Shown: piece by piece, positions 34,322-42,660 of the stretch
Layout of the letters: each line of letters opens with the position of its first letter
Numbering within the stretch: position 1 is the first letter of the stretch
Assembly (NCBI GenBank): GCA_040392005.1
Contig: JBEBWT010000005.1
Coordinates: forward strand, 1-64,000
Reading direction: 5' to 3'
DNA: 64,000 bases
Source of the DNA: DASRQK01 sp040392005
Lineage (GTDB): Bacteria; Bacteroidota; Bacteroidia; Sphingobacteriales; Sphingobacteriaceae
The notes under the pieces: model-generated
What the model saw: only the letters and a program-made list of their open reading frames with translations
Database searches by the model: none
What the model was told of the DNA's origin: nothing
Made by a program: the position numbers and the translations under genes

Positions 34322-35851
34322 TTATAAATCAAATTTGATGCCCTGTGCCAATGGCAGTTGGGTCGAGTAATTGATGGTATTCGTCTGCCGCCGCATATAG
34401 GCTTTCCAGGCATCCGAACCGGACTCCCGGCCGCCTCCGGTTTCTTTCTCGCCACCAAAGGCACCCCCGATTTCAGCCCCTGAAGTACCGATATTGACAT
34501 TGGCAATCCCGCAATCCGAACCCTCGGCGGACAGGAACAATTCGGCTTCCCGCAGGTTGAGGGTCATGATCGAAGAAGACAGGCCCTGAGGGACTCCATT
34601 GTGGATCGCAATCGCATCGGACAGCTCCTTATATTTGATCAGATACAGGATGGGTGCAAAGGTCTCGGTCTGTACGACTTCGTAGTGCGCCTCCACTTCG
34701 GCGATGCATGGCTTTACATAGCACCCGGACTCAAAACCTGCTCCTTCCAGCACGCCACCTTCAACCACAAATTTTGCACCCTGTGCCTTGCCCCGCTCAA
34801 TGGCTGCCAGATAATTTTTGACAGCATCGGTGTCGATGAGCGGACCGACATGGTTGCCGGCGTCCAGCGGATCCCCGATACGGAGCTGCCCATAGGCACG
34901 CACCAGCCGGTTTTTGAAGTCTTCATAGACACTTTCGTGAATGATCAGTCTGCGGGTACTGGTGCAGCGTTGTCCGGCGGTGCCCACTGCCCCGAATACA
35001 GCCGCCGGCAGAGCGATGTCCAGATCCGCATGCTGCGAAATGATGATTGCATTGTTTCCACCCAGCTCCAGAATACTTTTCCCGAGTCTGGATGCGACCG
35101 TAGTCGCGACCGCTTTACCCATCCGGGTCGATCCGGTAGCGGAAACCAGGGCTACCCGATGGTCACCTGCCAGCCATTGGCCGACTTCCCGGCCCCCCTG
35201 AACAAGACATGAAACACCTTCCGGAATTTCATTTTCTGCCAATACCTCGGTGATCAATGCCTGGCAGGCCACTCCGGTCACCGGTGTTTTTTCCGAAGGC
35301 TTCCAGACACAGACATTGCCGCACACCCAGGCGATGGCCGCATTCCAACTCCAGACCGCTACCGGAAAATTGAAAGCAGAAATCACCCCTACAATGCCCA
35401 GTGGATGCCACTGCTCATACATACGGTGCTGCGGACGCTCCGACTGAGTAGTCATTCCGTAGAGCTGCCGGCTCAGACCAGTCGCAAAATCACAGATATC
35501 GATCATTTCCTGTACTTCCCCCAAACCTTCCTGCAGGCTTTTACCCATCTCATAGGAAACAAGGGTACCCAGATCCTGCTTATGTTCTCTCAGCTTATTG
35601 CCAAACTGACGGACAATATCCCCTCTTTTTGGAGCCGGTAATTGTCTCCATACCTGATAGGCTTCAGCGGCTTTGGTGATCACCTGTTCATAGTCCTGCC
35701 GGTCAATTTCTCCCACGGCGGCGATCAACTTATTGTCCACCGGTGAATAACTTTCGATTTTCGGATTATCTGCTGTCCCCGCTATGTTCCCTGTACTCCA
35801 TGAAGGGTTCACTGGCTGGACCCCCAAACGCGCTAAAATTTCTGCAATCAT
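34322..35851 (-). CDS. Aldehyde dehydrogenase, ALDH7 family
   Basis: A 509-aa NAD(P)-dependent aldehyde dehydrogenase. Catalytic residues are C296 in GQRCTSTRR and E262 in LELGGNNA; the cofactor-binding blocks include KPSEKTPVT and SATGSTRMG. The overall sequence (NPSWSTGNIAGT opening, GGAFGGEKETGGGRESGSDAWKAYMRRQT ending, shown here in part) fits the ALDH7 or alpha-aminoadipate-semialdehyde / piperideine-6-carboxylate dehydrogenase group, which acts in lysine breakdown. The substrate is therefore inferred by family. The gene is single and converges with the DUF4249 gene. Confidence 0.9.
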   Translation of the reverse strand: MIAEILARLGVQPVNPSWSTGNIAGTADNPKIESYSPVDNKLIAAVGEIDRQDYEQVITKAAEAYQVWRQLPAPKRGDIVRQFGNKLREHKQDLGTLVSYEMGKSLQEGLGEVQEMIDICDFATGLSRQLYGMTTQSERPQHRMYEQWHPLGIVGVISAFNFPVAVWSWNAAIAWVCGNVCVWKPSEKTPVTGVACQALITEVLAENEIPEGVSCLVQGGREVGQWLAGDHRVALVSATGSTRMGKAVATTVASRLGKSILELGGNNAIIISQHADLDIALPAAVFGAVGTAGQRCTSTRRLIIHESVYEDFKNRLVRAYGQLRIGDPLDAGNHVGPLIDTDAVKNYLAAIERGKAQGAKFVVEGGVLEGAGFESGCYVKPCIAEVEAHYEVVQTETFAPILYLIKYKELSDAIAIHNGVPQGLSSSIMTLNLREAELFLSAEGSDCGIANVNIGTSGAEIGGAFGGEKETGGGRESGSDAWKAYMRRQTNTINYSTQLPLAQGIKFDL

Positions 35852-35974
35852 GTTTTGACTATATTAAAAATACTATAAATATTATTTTGCTGTTTTGTGA
35901 AGATCCGCCACAGGAGGATCAGCCCAAAGATAGTCATTTGCCGGCTATTTCATGGGATTCTCAGCTAAAATGAT

Positions 35975-35982
35975 TACCTTTG
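35975..35982 (+). promoter_or_regulatory. -7 element TACCTTTG of the TPR gene
   Basis: An exact TAnnTTTG match in the 287-bp gap between the dehydrogenase and the TPR gene. It predicts a leader of about 150 nt, the longest proposed in this window. I see no riboswitch-like structure in the leader. Confidence 0.6.
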
Positions 35983-36124
35983 TGTTGGAATATCTACATT
36001 ATCGGAATTATATCTGGTTGGTATTCAATAGATAAGTCCGGATTTGGACAATGTGTTGAAAACTTGTGTTAGTATAAGAAAGAAGAATAGGGTAATTTGT
36101 GCTTGTTGTTCTTTTGATTCTTAA

Positions 36125-36132
36125 AAGGAGGG
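36125..36132 (+). promoter_or_regulatory. Strong Shine-Dalgarno AAGGAGGG
   Basis: AAGGAGGG ends 6 nt before the ATG at 36139 and is fully complementary to the 16S anti-SD core. In this window such strong sites are otherwise confined to the ribosomal protein genes. Confidence 0.7.
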
Positions 36133-36138
36133 ATATCA

Positions 36139-37545
36139 ATGGAAGATGATTTCGAATACGGCTCTGCTGAAGACGCAGAAAATTCAGTAGCACGTTACGA
36201 GGAGATGATTCGTAACAAGGATCAGTATTTCTTTGATGCGATGGCATTTGAGGCAATCATTGATTATTATGCCGAGAACGGTGATGCAGCGAAAGCGTTG
36301 CAGGTGATTGAATTTGCGATCAATCAGCATCCGTTTGCATCCGTTTTTCACCTCAAGGCAGCCCAGTTGCATGCGATGAACGGACACTTTACCGAAGCGC
36401 TTGTCGCACTGGACAAGGCCGAGTTATTTGAACCGTCCGATGGCGATATCTATCTGACCAAAGCCCGTGTCATGGGCAGCCTGGGCCATTACGAAGAGTC
36501 CCTTGAATTGCTGGATAAAGCCCTGGTCAGCGGTGAGAATCTGGATGAAATCTATTTGCAGATTGCCCTGGTTTATCAACATCAGGACCGGTACGAGCTC
36601 GCTATGGAAAACCTGCAGAAAAGCCTTGAACACAATATGGAAAATCAGGATGCCCTTTACGAGCTGGCTTATTGTTTTGATGTCCTGGGCCGGCTCGATG
36701 AAAGTGTGGCTTTCTACCTGAAATATATTGACAACAATCCTTATTCATTTGCGGCCTGGTACAATCTGGGGAATGCTTATCACAAGCTGGAACAGTTTTC
36801 GGAAGCCATTGATGCCTACGATTATGCCATTCTGATAAGGGAAAATTTTGCTTCCTCCTATTTCAATAAAGGGAATGCACTGGTCAATCTGGAGCAGTAC
36901 CGTGAGGCTATTGAAGTTTATAAGCAGACCTTTGAGTATGAAACACCGGGGGCAGAGACCTATTGTGCCATCGGGGAATGCCATGAGAAGCTGGAGGAGA
37001 TGGATAAGGCCCGCGAATATTACAAAAAAGCGGTCAAGATGGATCCCAATCTGGCAGATGCCTGGTTTGGTATCGGTGTGACACTGGACTACGAGGAACG
37101 TTACTTCGAATCGCTGTATTATTACAAAAAAGCAATGAACCTGGAATCGGAAAATCCGGATTACTGGTTCGCGATTGCGGATGCCCGCTACAAATTGAAG
37201 CAATACGATCTGTCGCAGGAGGCTTATCAACGGGTAATTGAGCTGAATCCCAACGATGTGGACTCCTGGCTGGATTATTCTTCCATCTTATATGAACGGT
37301 CGGATCTGGAAGGTGCGACCGGTATTATCGTGGAGGGAATCAAGAAAAATCCCGATGCCCCTGAGCTGTATTACCGCCTTGTTGCTTATCTGCTGGCTGC
37401 AGGTAATAATGAACTTGCCTTCAATTATCTGGAACTGAGCCTGCAACTGGATCCGGAGAATTATATGATTCTTTTTGAATACATGCCAAAATTAAAAGAA
37501 AATCAGACTGTAATGGAGATTATAGGCCGGTACCGGCCCCTTTAG
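36139..37545 (+). CDS. Tetratricopeptide repeat protein, 468 aa
   Basis: A soluble 468-aa protein made almost wholly of TPR units: at least eleven 34-residue helix pairs, for example the unit with AAWYNLGNAYHKLEQFSEAI near 210 and AWFGIGVTLDYEERYFESLYY near 310. There is no signal peptide or membrane helix, so it is probably a cytoplasmic scaffold. It starts with an acidic leader (MEDDFEYGSAEDAE). It has its own promoter and a strong Shine-Dalgarno site. aroE follows 25 bp after its stop. Its partners are not known. Confidence 0.88.
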   Translation: MEDDFEYGSAEDAENSVARYEEMIRNKDQYFFDAMAFEAIIDYYAENGDAAKALQVIEFAINQHPFASVFHLKAAQLHAMNGHFTEALVALDKAELFEPSDGDIYLTKARVMGSLGHYEESLELLDKALVSGENLDEIYLQIALVYQHQDRYELAMENLQKSLEHNMENQDALYELAYCFDVLGRLDESVAFYLKYIDNNPYSFAAWYNLGNAYHKLEQFSEAIDAYDYAILIRENFASSYFNKGNALVNLEQYREAIEVYKQTFEYETPGAETYCAIGECHEKLEEMDKAREYYKKAVKMDPNLADAWFGIGVTLDYEERYFESLYYYKKAMNLESENPDYWFAIADARYKLKQYDLSQEAYQRVIELNPNDVDSWLDYSSILYERSDLEGATGIIVEGIKKNPDAPELYYRLVAYLLAAGNNELAFNYLELSLQLDPENYMILFEYMPKLKENQTVMEIIGRYRPL

Positions 37546-37570
37546 TCTGTTGCTCCCAATCGTTTGCCCT

Positions 37571-38347
37571 ATGCGCGTGTCAAAATACGGACTGATCGGT
37601 TTTCCCCTCGGGCATTCCTTTTCCGGGACCTATTATACTGAAAAATTTGAACGGGAGGCAATCCGGGATGTGGCCTATGACTTGTACCCACTGAAGGAAA
37701 TAGCGGAATTTCCTGCCCTGGTATCCGGTGACCCCCAACTGATGGGGGTGAATGTGACCATTCCCTATAAAATTGCGGTGATGCAATACCTGGATGAGCT
37801 GAGTCCGGAGGCGGCCGCGATCGGTGCGGTCAATTGTATCCGGATCGAACGTGATACTGCCGGCAGTCCCCGATTGACCGGTTTCAACACGGATGTGTAT
37901 GGTTTTGAAAAATCGCTGCGCCCCTTGCTGGCGGACTGGCACAGGCAGGCACTGGTTTTAGGGAATGGAGGCGCTGCGCAAGCCGTTTGCTATGCACTGG
38001 ATCGCCTGGGCATTGCCTGGAAGATCGTTTCCAGAAAGCCGTTGGCAGGTGCAGCAAATCAACTGGGTTACCACGATCTGGACGAACAGGTCATCGGAGA
38101 ACACCCACTGATCATCAATACGACTCCGCTGGGGACATTCCCGGATGTAGAGCAGGCCCCTCCCATTCCATACAAATTTCTTGGAGAGCAGCACCTGCTT
38201 TATGATCTGGTGTACAATCCGGCCGAAACCACTTTTCTGAAAAAGGGAAAAGAACAGAGGACAATAATCAAGAATGGCTATGAGATGCTGGTTTTGCAGG
38301 CGGAACGCAATTGGGAGATCTGGACCGGCGGAGCTTCTGAAATTTAA
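37571..38347 (+). CDS. aroE: Shikimate dehydrogenase
   Basis: AroE reduces 3-dehydroshikimate to shikimate with NADPH in aromatic amino acid synthesis. The 258-aa product has the opening SKYGLIGFPLGHSFSG, catalytic K67 in GVNVTIPYK, Asp in GFNTDVYGF, the glycine motif VLGNGGAAQA and the C-terminal YDLVYNPAETTFL. ATG 37571 is chosen over TTG 37550 because the conserved domain begins immediately after it. gldD follows 11 bp downstream. Confidence 0.95.
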   Translation: MRVSKYGLIGFPLGHSFSGTYYTEKFEREAIRDVAYDLYPLKEIAEFPALVSGDPQLMGVNVTIPYKIAVMQYLDELSPEAAAIGAVNCIRIERDTAGSPRLTGFNTDVYGFEKSLRPLLADWHRQALVLGNGGAAQAVCYALDRLGIAWKIVSRKPLAGAANQLGYHDLDEQVIGEHPLIINTTPLGTFPDVEQAPPIPYKFLGEQHLLYDLVYNPAETTFLKKGKEQRTIIKNGYEMLVLQAERNWEIWTGGASEI

Positions 38348-38358
38348 TCACTGGCACC

Positions 38359-38928
38359 ATGAGAGCATTCCTCTTTCCATTTTTCATCTTGTGCCTGGTG
38401 GCCTGTGAGAACCCTTATTTCCCCAAACCACGGGGATATTACCGGATTGATTTTCCGGAAAAAGAATATCAGCAATATGACAATGGATGTCCCTTCGTTT
38501 TTGATTACCCGGTGTATGCGACTGTTGAGGCGGATCCGGACAGGGGTGCCCGGCCCTGCTGGGTGGATGTGGTATATCCCGGATTCAATGCCAGATTGCA
38601 CCTGAGTTATTTTCCGGTTACCGACCAGGCGGTATTGGCAGCACTGATTGAAGATGCCCGGAAATTTGCTTATTCACATGCAGTCAAAGCCTCCGGTATC
38701 CAGCAGAGCCGCATTGATCATCCAGACACGCATATTCACGGGGTGTGGTACGAGATCCAGGGAAATGTGGCCTCCGGCCTGCAGTTTTTTCTGACCGACA
38801 GTACCCGGCATTACCTGAGGGGAGCATTGTACTTCAATGAAAATCCCCGCCGGGATTCTATACAACCTGTCATGGATTTTTTGGAGGAGGATCTGCAGAC
38901 GCTGATCCGCACCACCCGCTGGAAGTAG
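38359..38928 (+). CDS. gldD: Gliding motility lipoprotein GldD
   Basis: A 189-aa lipoprotein matching GldD, an essential accessory of Bacteroidota gliding and linked to the type IX secretion apparatus. It has a lipoprotein signal with lipobox LVAC (C16), then the family block NPYFPKPRGYYRIDFPEKEY directly after the lipid anchor. Later blocks are WVDVVYPGFNARLHLSY and LYFNENPRRDSIQPVMDFLE. It is transcribed with aroE. gldB lies 35 kb away, so the gld genes are dispersed here. Confidence 0.92.
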   Translation: MRAFLFPFFILCLVACENPYFPKPRGYYRIDFPEKEYQQYDNGCPFVFDYPVYATVEADPDRGARPCWVDVVYPGFNARLHLSYFPVTDQAVLAALIEDARKFAYSHAVKASGIQQSRIDHPDTHIHGVWYEIQGNVASGLQFFLTDSTRHYLRGALYFNENPRRDSIQPVMDFLEEDLQTLIRTTRWK

Positions 38929-38968
38929 CAAAAACCGGAATCCTTTCGTGTTTTTCAGGGAGTTGATG

Positions 38969-38976
38969 TATCTTTG
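38969..38976 (+). promoter_or_regulatory. -7 element TATCTTTG of the MBL gene
   Basis: An exact TAnnTTTG match, 3 nt before ATG 38980. The predicted transcript starts at or beside the start codon. Confidence 0.65.
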
Positions 38977-38979
38977 AAA

Positions 38980-39621
38980 ATGATCCAGATCCAATGTTTT
39001 ACCTTCAATCCCTATCAGGAAAATACCTACCTGCTCTATGATGAGACAGGAACCTGTGCGATTATAGATCCAGGAATGTACGGGGTGACAGAGCAGGCCG
39101 AATTGACTTCTTTTATTGAGCAGCAGAGCCTCCGGCCCGAGTTGCTGTTGAATACACATTGCCATATTGATCATGTACTGGGCAATCGGTTTATCTATGA
39201 AACGTATGGCCTGTTGCCACAATTCCATGAAAACGAGCTGCCCTTACTGGTGGAAGTCCAGAATTATGCCCCCCAGATGGGAATGCGTTATGACATTTCA
39301 CCGATTGGGGAGGAATTTTTGCCAGCACAGGGGACTATTTCCTTTGGTGAGCATCAATTGGAGCTGATTTTTGCGCCCGGTCATTCCCCCGGCCACCTCT
39401 GCTTTTACCATCCCGGCCAGGGCTTTCTGATTGGGGGCGATGTACTGTTTTACAATAGCATCGGGCGTACGGATCTGCCGGGAGGCAACCATCAACATCT
39501 TCTGGATAGTATTGCGCAGCAATTATATGTGCTGCCGGATGAGACGGTGGTCTATCCGGGACATGGGCCGGAAACCAGCATTGGCCACGAAAAGAAAACA
39601 AACCCCTTTGTGAGAGGATAA
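38980..39621 (+). CDS. MBL-fold hydrolase, glyoxalase II-like
   Basis: A 213-aa metallo-beta-lactamase-fold hydrolase of the hydroxyacylglutathione-hydrolase-like group. The metal motif is NTHCHIDHVLG with H60, H62, D64 and H65; further ligands lie in APGHSPGHLCF, the Asp of IGGDVLFYNSIGR, and YPGHGPETSIGHEK. It is shorter than true glyoxalase II and lacks its C-terminal substrate domain, so the substrate is undefined. ATG 38980 is preferred to TTG 38974, which lies within the promoter element. Confidence 0.88.
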   Translation: MIQIQCFTFNPYQENTYLLYDETGTCAIIDPGMYGVTEQAELTSFIEQQSLRPELLLNTHCHIDHVLGNRFIYETYGLLPQFHENELPLLVEVQNYAPQMGMRYDISPIGEEFLPAQGTISFGEHQLELIFAPGHSPGHLCFYHPGQGFLIGGDVLFYNSIGRTDLPGGNHQHLLDSIAQQLYVLPDETVVYPGHGPETSIGHEKKTNPFVRG

Positions 39622-39650
39622 TTTTATATAGTATTGGGAATTATAAACGG

Positions 39651-40865
39651 ATGAAATTGGCCTATTATTTTGCGAAGCGGTATTTCTTCTCAAGGAAATC
39701 CATCCATGCCATCAACATTATTTCCGGCATCAGCATGGTTGGAGTATTGGTGAGCAGTGCTTCGCTGATCGCTATTCTGTCCTTTTACAATGGTCTGGAA
39801 AATCTGCTGCTGTCCATGTTCAGCTCAGTGGCCTCCGAGATCCGGATTGAACCAGCCAGGGGCAAGGTGTTTGATCCTGCGGCAAATGAACGATTGATGC
39901 AATGGGCGGCCGATCCCCGGATTACCTCTTTCGAGCCGGTATTGCAGGAGAAAGTCCTGCTGCAATATGGGGACCGTCAGTTCATTGCCCAACTCAAAGG
40001 AGTGGAAGAATCGTTTACCAAGACCTGGGCCACCGACTCTCTGCTCTATCACGGGGATTTCAGGATCCGGGAGCATGGAATGGATTATGCCGTGATCGGA
40101 CAGGCCGTGGATCGGGCCTTGCGCGTTTCCCTGATGGATGAACACCAGCCTATCACCCTGTTTTCTCCCCGTAAAGGCGTGGTCAATGCCATCAATCCCG
40201 CAGAGGAATTCAATGTGCAGTACATTGCGGCATCGGGGGTGATGGGCGGTCATGAGGAAATCAATGACCTGATGATCGTCCCTCTGTCATTTGCGAGAGA
40301 TGTCCTGGGTGAATATGAAGGGGTGTCGGCCATTGAAATCAATACGGCAGACAGCCGTCAATGGAAGCAGGTTTATGCGAAACTCAAGGCAGATCTCTCG
40401 CCCGAACTGAAGGTGTTGTCCAGGGAAGAACAGAACCCGACCCTGTACAAAATTATCCGTTCGGAGAAATGGGCGATTTTTGCCATTCTCACCTTTACCG
40501 GTTTTATAGCGGTACTGAATATTATCGGTTCCCTGACCATGCTGGTCATTGACAAACGCAAGGATATTGCGGTGCTGAAGGGGATGGGGGCGGATCACCG
40601 GTTGATCAGCCGGATTTTTTTCCTCGAAGGAATGATGATCGCGCTGATCGGTTGCCTGTCCGGTCTGCTGCTTGGTTTTCTGGTCAGCTATTCCCAGCTC
40701 AGATTCGGCTGGCTCCGGGCAGAGAATATTGTAGTCGATAGTTATCCCGTGGATATCCGGGCCTCCGATTTCCTGCTGGTTTTCCTGACCGTTTTTGCCG
40801 TCTCCCTGTTGGTTTCCTGGCTCGCTTCCCGGCTGAGCATCCGGCAGAATGAACGCTTGTCCTGA
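39651..40865 (+). CDS. LolC/LolE-like ABC transporter permease (FtsX/MacB fold)
   Basis: A 404-aa integral membrane protein. The first helix (about 20-45, with INIISGISMVGVLVSSASLIAIL) is followed by a large periplasmic MacB-PCD domain and three C-terminal helices (FtsX domain: AILTFTGFIAVLNIIGSLTMLVIDKRKDIAVLKGMGA is the core). The SKKSIHAINIIS opening and VIDKRKDIAVLKGMG block are typical of LolC/LolE permeases, which extract lipoproteins from the inner membrane. The ATPase partner LolD is not next to it. Confidence 0.88.
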   Translation: MKLAYYFAKRYFFSRKSIHAINIISGISMVGVLVSSASLIAILSFYNGLENLLLSMFSSVASEIRIEPARGKVFDPAANERLMQWAADPRITSFEPVLQEKVLLQYGDRQFIAQLKGVEESFTKTWATDSLLYHGDFRIREHGMDYAVIGQAVDRALRVSLMDEHQPITLFSPRKGVVNAINPAEEFNVQYIAASGVMGGHEEINDLMIVPLSFARDVLGEYEGVSAIEINTADSRQWKQVYAKLKADLSPELKVLSREEQNPTLYKIIRSEKWAIFAILTFTGFIAVLNIIGSLTMLVIDKRKDIAVLKGMGADHRLISRIFFLEGMMIALIGCLSGLLLGFLVSYSQLRFGWLRAENIVVDSYPVDIRASDFLLVFLTVFAVSLLVSWLASRLSIRQNERLS

Positions 40866-40915
40866 CCTTCTGCTTGCCGGCAAGATAGCTGAATTTTTGT
40901 TGTTTTTTCTTCTTA

Positions 40916-40977
40916 TTCACCAAAAAGCCTTACTTTTGGTGAATATGTTCACTAAAAAGCCTTACTTTTGGTGAATA
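40916..40977 (+). repeat. Two 32-bp-period palindromic repeats containing promoter boxes
   Basis: Two 30-nt units (40916-40945 and 40948-40977) differ at one base. Each has 10-bp arms TTCACCAAAA / TTTTGGTGAA around an 8-nt centre (the second unit has TTCACTAAAA). Each unit contains an exact -7 element TACTTTTG (40931-40938 and 40963-40970). The second lies 19 nt before the ATPase ATG. A nine-codon ORF (ATG at 40945, MFTKKPYFW, stop at 40972-40974) spans the second unit, in frame with the ATPase gene. An operator or autoregulatory region is likely. Confidence 0.75.
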
Positions 40978-40989
40978 GAAAGGAACGTA

Positions 40990-42111
40990 ATGATAGAACG
41001 TATTATTAAAAATAAGATTTCCGACAGATTGTTTAAGGGCAAAACTATCATTTTGATCGGGGCAAGACAGGTTGGGAAGACCACACTGATCCAGGAGATC
41101 CTGGATGGACGGGATTTTTTATTTCTGGATGGAGATGACCCTTTAGTGCGGCAACAACTGACCAATCCGAATACCAAAGAGATCGAAACGATTATCGGAA
41201 ATGCGGATTTGGTGTTTATAGATGAAGCACAGCGCATAGAGAATATCGGGATCACTGCAAAAATCATTCACGATCGTTTCAAAAATGTACAGTTAATGAT
41301 GAGCGGTTCCTCGGCATTTGAACTGCGAAACCAGACCAATGAACCGCTCACGGGGAGGAAATACGAGTATTTTCTGTACCCTGTTTCGTACGAGGAGTAT
41401 GAAAGATCAAAGGGGTATTTAGATGCCGTAAGGGATCTGGAAAACCGGTTAATTTATGGGTTCTATCCAGATGTGATCAATCATCCCGGATCAGAACGGG
41501 AAATTCTCAACGAGATTGCGCAAAGCTATCTGTTTAAGGACATCCTTTCTTATGCAGACATCAGAAAACCTGAAATCCTCGAAAAAATTCTCCAAGCCCT
41601 GGCATTTCAGGTAGGCAGTGAAGTCAGTTACAATGAAATTGCCCGGCTCACAGGGGTTGATAAAAATACAGTTTCACATTATATCCACCTGTTGGAATTG
41701 TCCTATATTGTTTATCCACTTACCTCTTTCAGCCGCAATCTCCGCAACGAAATCAAAACCAATCGCAAGATTTATTTCTACGACAATGGTATCCGCAATG
41801 CACTGATCCAGAATTTCAATCCATTGGAATTGCGGAATGATGTCGGGGCATTATGGGAGAATTTCCTGCTATCCGAAAGGCTCAAACGCAACCATTACCA
41901 CCAGAAGTACAGCAATAAATATTTCTGGCGCACCAAGCAGCAGCAGGAAATTGATTATGTGGAAGAAGCGGATGGGAAAATAGCAGGTTTTGAGTTTAAA
42001 TGGAATCCCAAAGCCAAAACCAATATTCCCTCACTTTTTGTCAAAACATACGACGCAGATGTTCAGATCATCACCCGGGAAAATTTCAGGGAGTTTGTGG
42101 GAATGCTTTGA
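40990..42111 (+). CDS. AAA-type ATPase with DUF4143 domain
   Basis: A 373-aa protein of the ATP-binding DUF4143 family. The N-terminal P-loop ATPase has Walker A GARQVGKTTLIQEIL (around 25) and Walker B LVFIDEAQR (around 75), followed by the sensor MMSGSSAFELR. A winged-helix-like segment (NEIARLTGVDKNTVSHYIHLLE, key part TGVDKNTVSHYI) precedes the DUF4143 nuclease-like domain with EIDYVEEADGKIAGFEFKW (Asp-Glu-Phe-Lys pattern). Such genes are scattered and strain-variable; some may be defence- or toxin-related, but this is not established. The two palindromic repeats lie upstream and a strong terminator follows. Confidence 0.88.
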   Translation: MIERIIKNKISDRLFKGKTIILIGARQVGKTTLIQEILDGRDFLFLDGDDPLVRQQLTNPNTKEIETIIGNADLVFIDEAQRIENIGITAKIIHDRFKNVQLMMSGSSAFELRNQTNEPLTGRKYEYFLYPVSYEEYERSKGYLDAVRDLENRLIYGFYPDVINHPGSEREILNEIAQSYLFKDILSYADIRKPEILEKILQALAFQVGSEVSYNEIARLTGVDKNTVSHYIHLLELSYIVYPLTSFSRNLRNEIKTNRKIYFYDNGIRNALIQNFNPLELRNDVGALWENFLLSERLKRNHYHQKYSNKYFWRTKQQQEIDYVEEADGKIAGFEFKWNPKAKTNIPSLFVKTYDADVQIITRENFREFVGML

Positions 42112-42116
42112 AAAAA

Positions 42117-42142
42117 GGGATTTCCGATCCAACGGAAATCCC
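42117..42142 (+). terminator. Terminator hairpin after the DUF4143 gene
   Basis: A perfect 10-bp stem GGGATTTCCG / CGGAAATCCC with loop ATCCAA is followed by AGCGTATTTTTTATT. It separates the ATPase gene from the converging membrane protein gene. Confidence 0.75.
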
Positions 42143-42173
42143 AGCGTATTTTTTATTGTATTTAGGTCGGCTA

Positions 42174-42611
42174 TTATTGCATCCAGGTCGGCCACACATG
42201 CCACGGGATCCTCGAAATAATCAATAAGAGGGCGATTCCGTAAAACAGGGCCACCGTAGCATTCTGTTTTTTGGCCGATTCCAGCCGCTTTGCTTTTGAA
42301 TACCCCACCGTGATCAGCACAATTGCGATCAGCATGACCAGCGGATGCTCTAAAATATACAAACGCTGAATGCTGTCTTTCATGGCAGCGCCGAAATCAC
42401 TGAACCGCGGATAACCGTGCGGGGAGACAAAATACATGATGATGCCGACTACAAATTGCAGGTGTGCCGAAATCAGTCCCAATAGGGCCATTTTTCTATT
42501 GTAGGGCTTGTTCTGAAAATAAGCGATCAATACATATAAAAATGCAATGATCAGCCCGGCAAACAATACGTAAGCCAGTGTTGAATGAAGATGTCTGATA
42601 CCAGTGTACAT
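42174..42611 (-). CDS. Conserved four-helix membrane protein with paired histidines
   Basis: A 145-aa integral membrane protein with four helices (about 10-30, 42-60, 88-105 and 118-135). Histidines sit near helix ends (H7, H9, H50, H65, H89, H138), a pattern that could bind haem b; similar Bacteroidota proteins are sometimes labelled cytochrome b-like, but I know of no demonstrated function. It starts MYTGIRHLHSTLAYVL and ends HVWPTWMQ. The gene lies between the DUF4143 ATPase gene (convergent) and the M28 peptidase gene (same strand, downstream). Confidence 0.75.
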   Translation of the reverse strand: MYTGIRHLHSTLAYVLFAGLIIAFLYVLIAYFQNKPYNRKMALLGLISAHLQFVVGIIMYFVSPHGYPRFSDFGAAMKDSIQRLYILEHPLVMLIAIVLITVGYSKAKRLESAKKQNATVALFYGIALLLIISRIPWHVWPTWMQ

Positions 42612-42660
42612 AGTTATTTAGTTTTTGTTGTTAGCAATTGAGTTTGAATCCAGGGCAAAT

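Noticed and set aside
37550..37570. Alternative TTG start of aroE (seven extra residues)
   Set aside because: The conserved shikimate dehydrogenase opening begins directly after ATG 37571, and the extra residues have no support.
40916..40977. CRISPR array
   Set aside because: Only two repeat units, with a 2-nt spacer and no cas genes. The palindromic promoter-box structure points to an operator.
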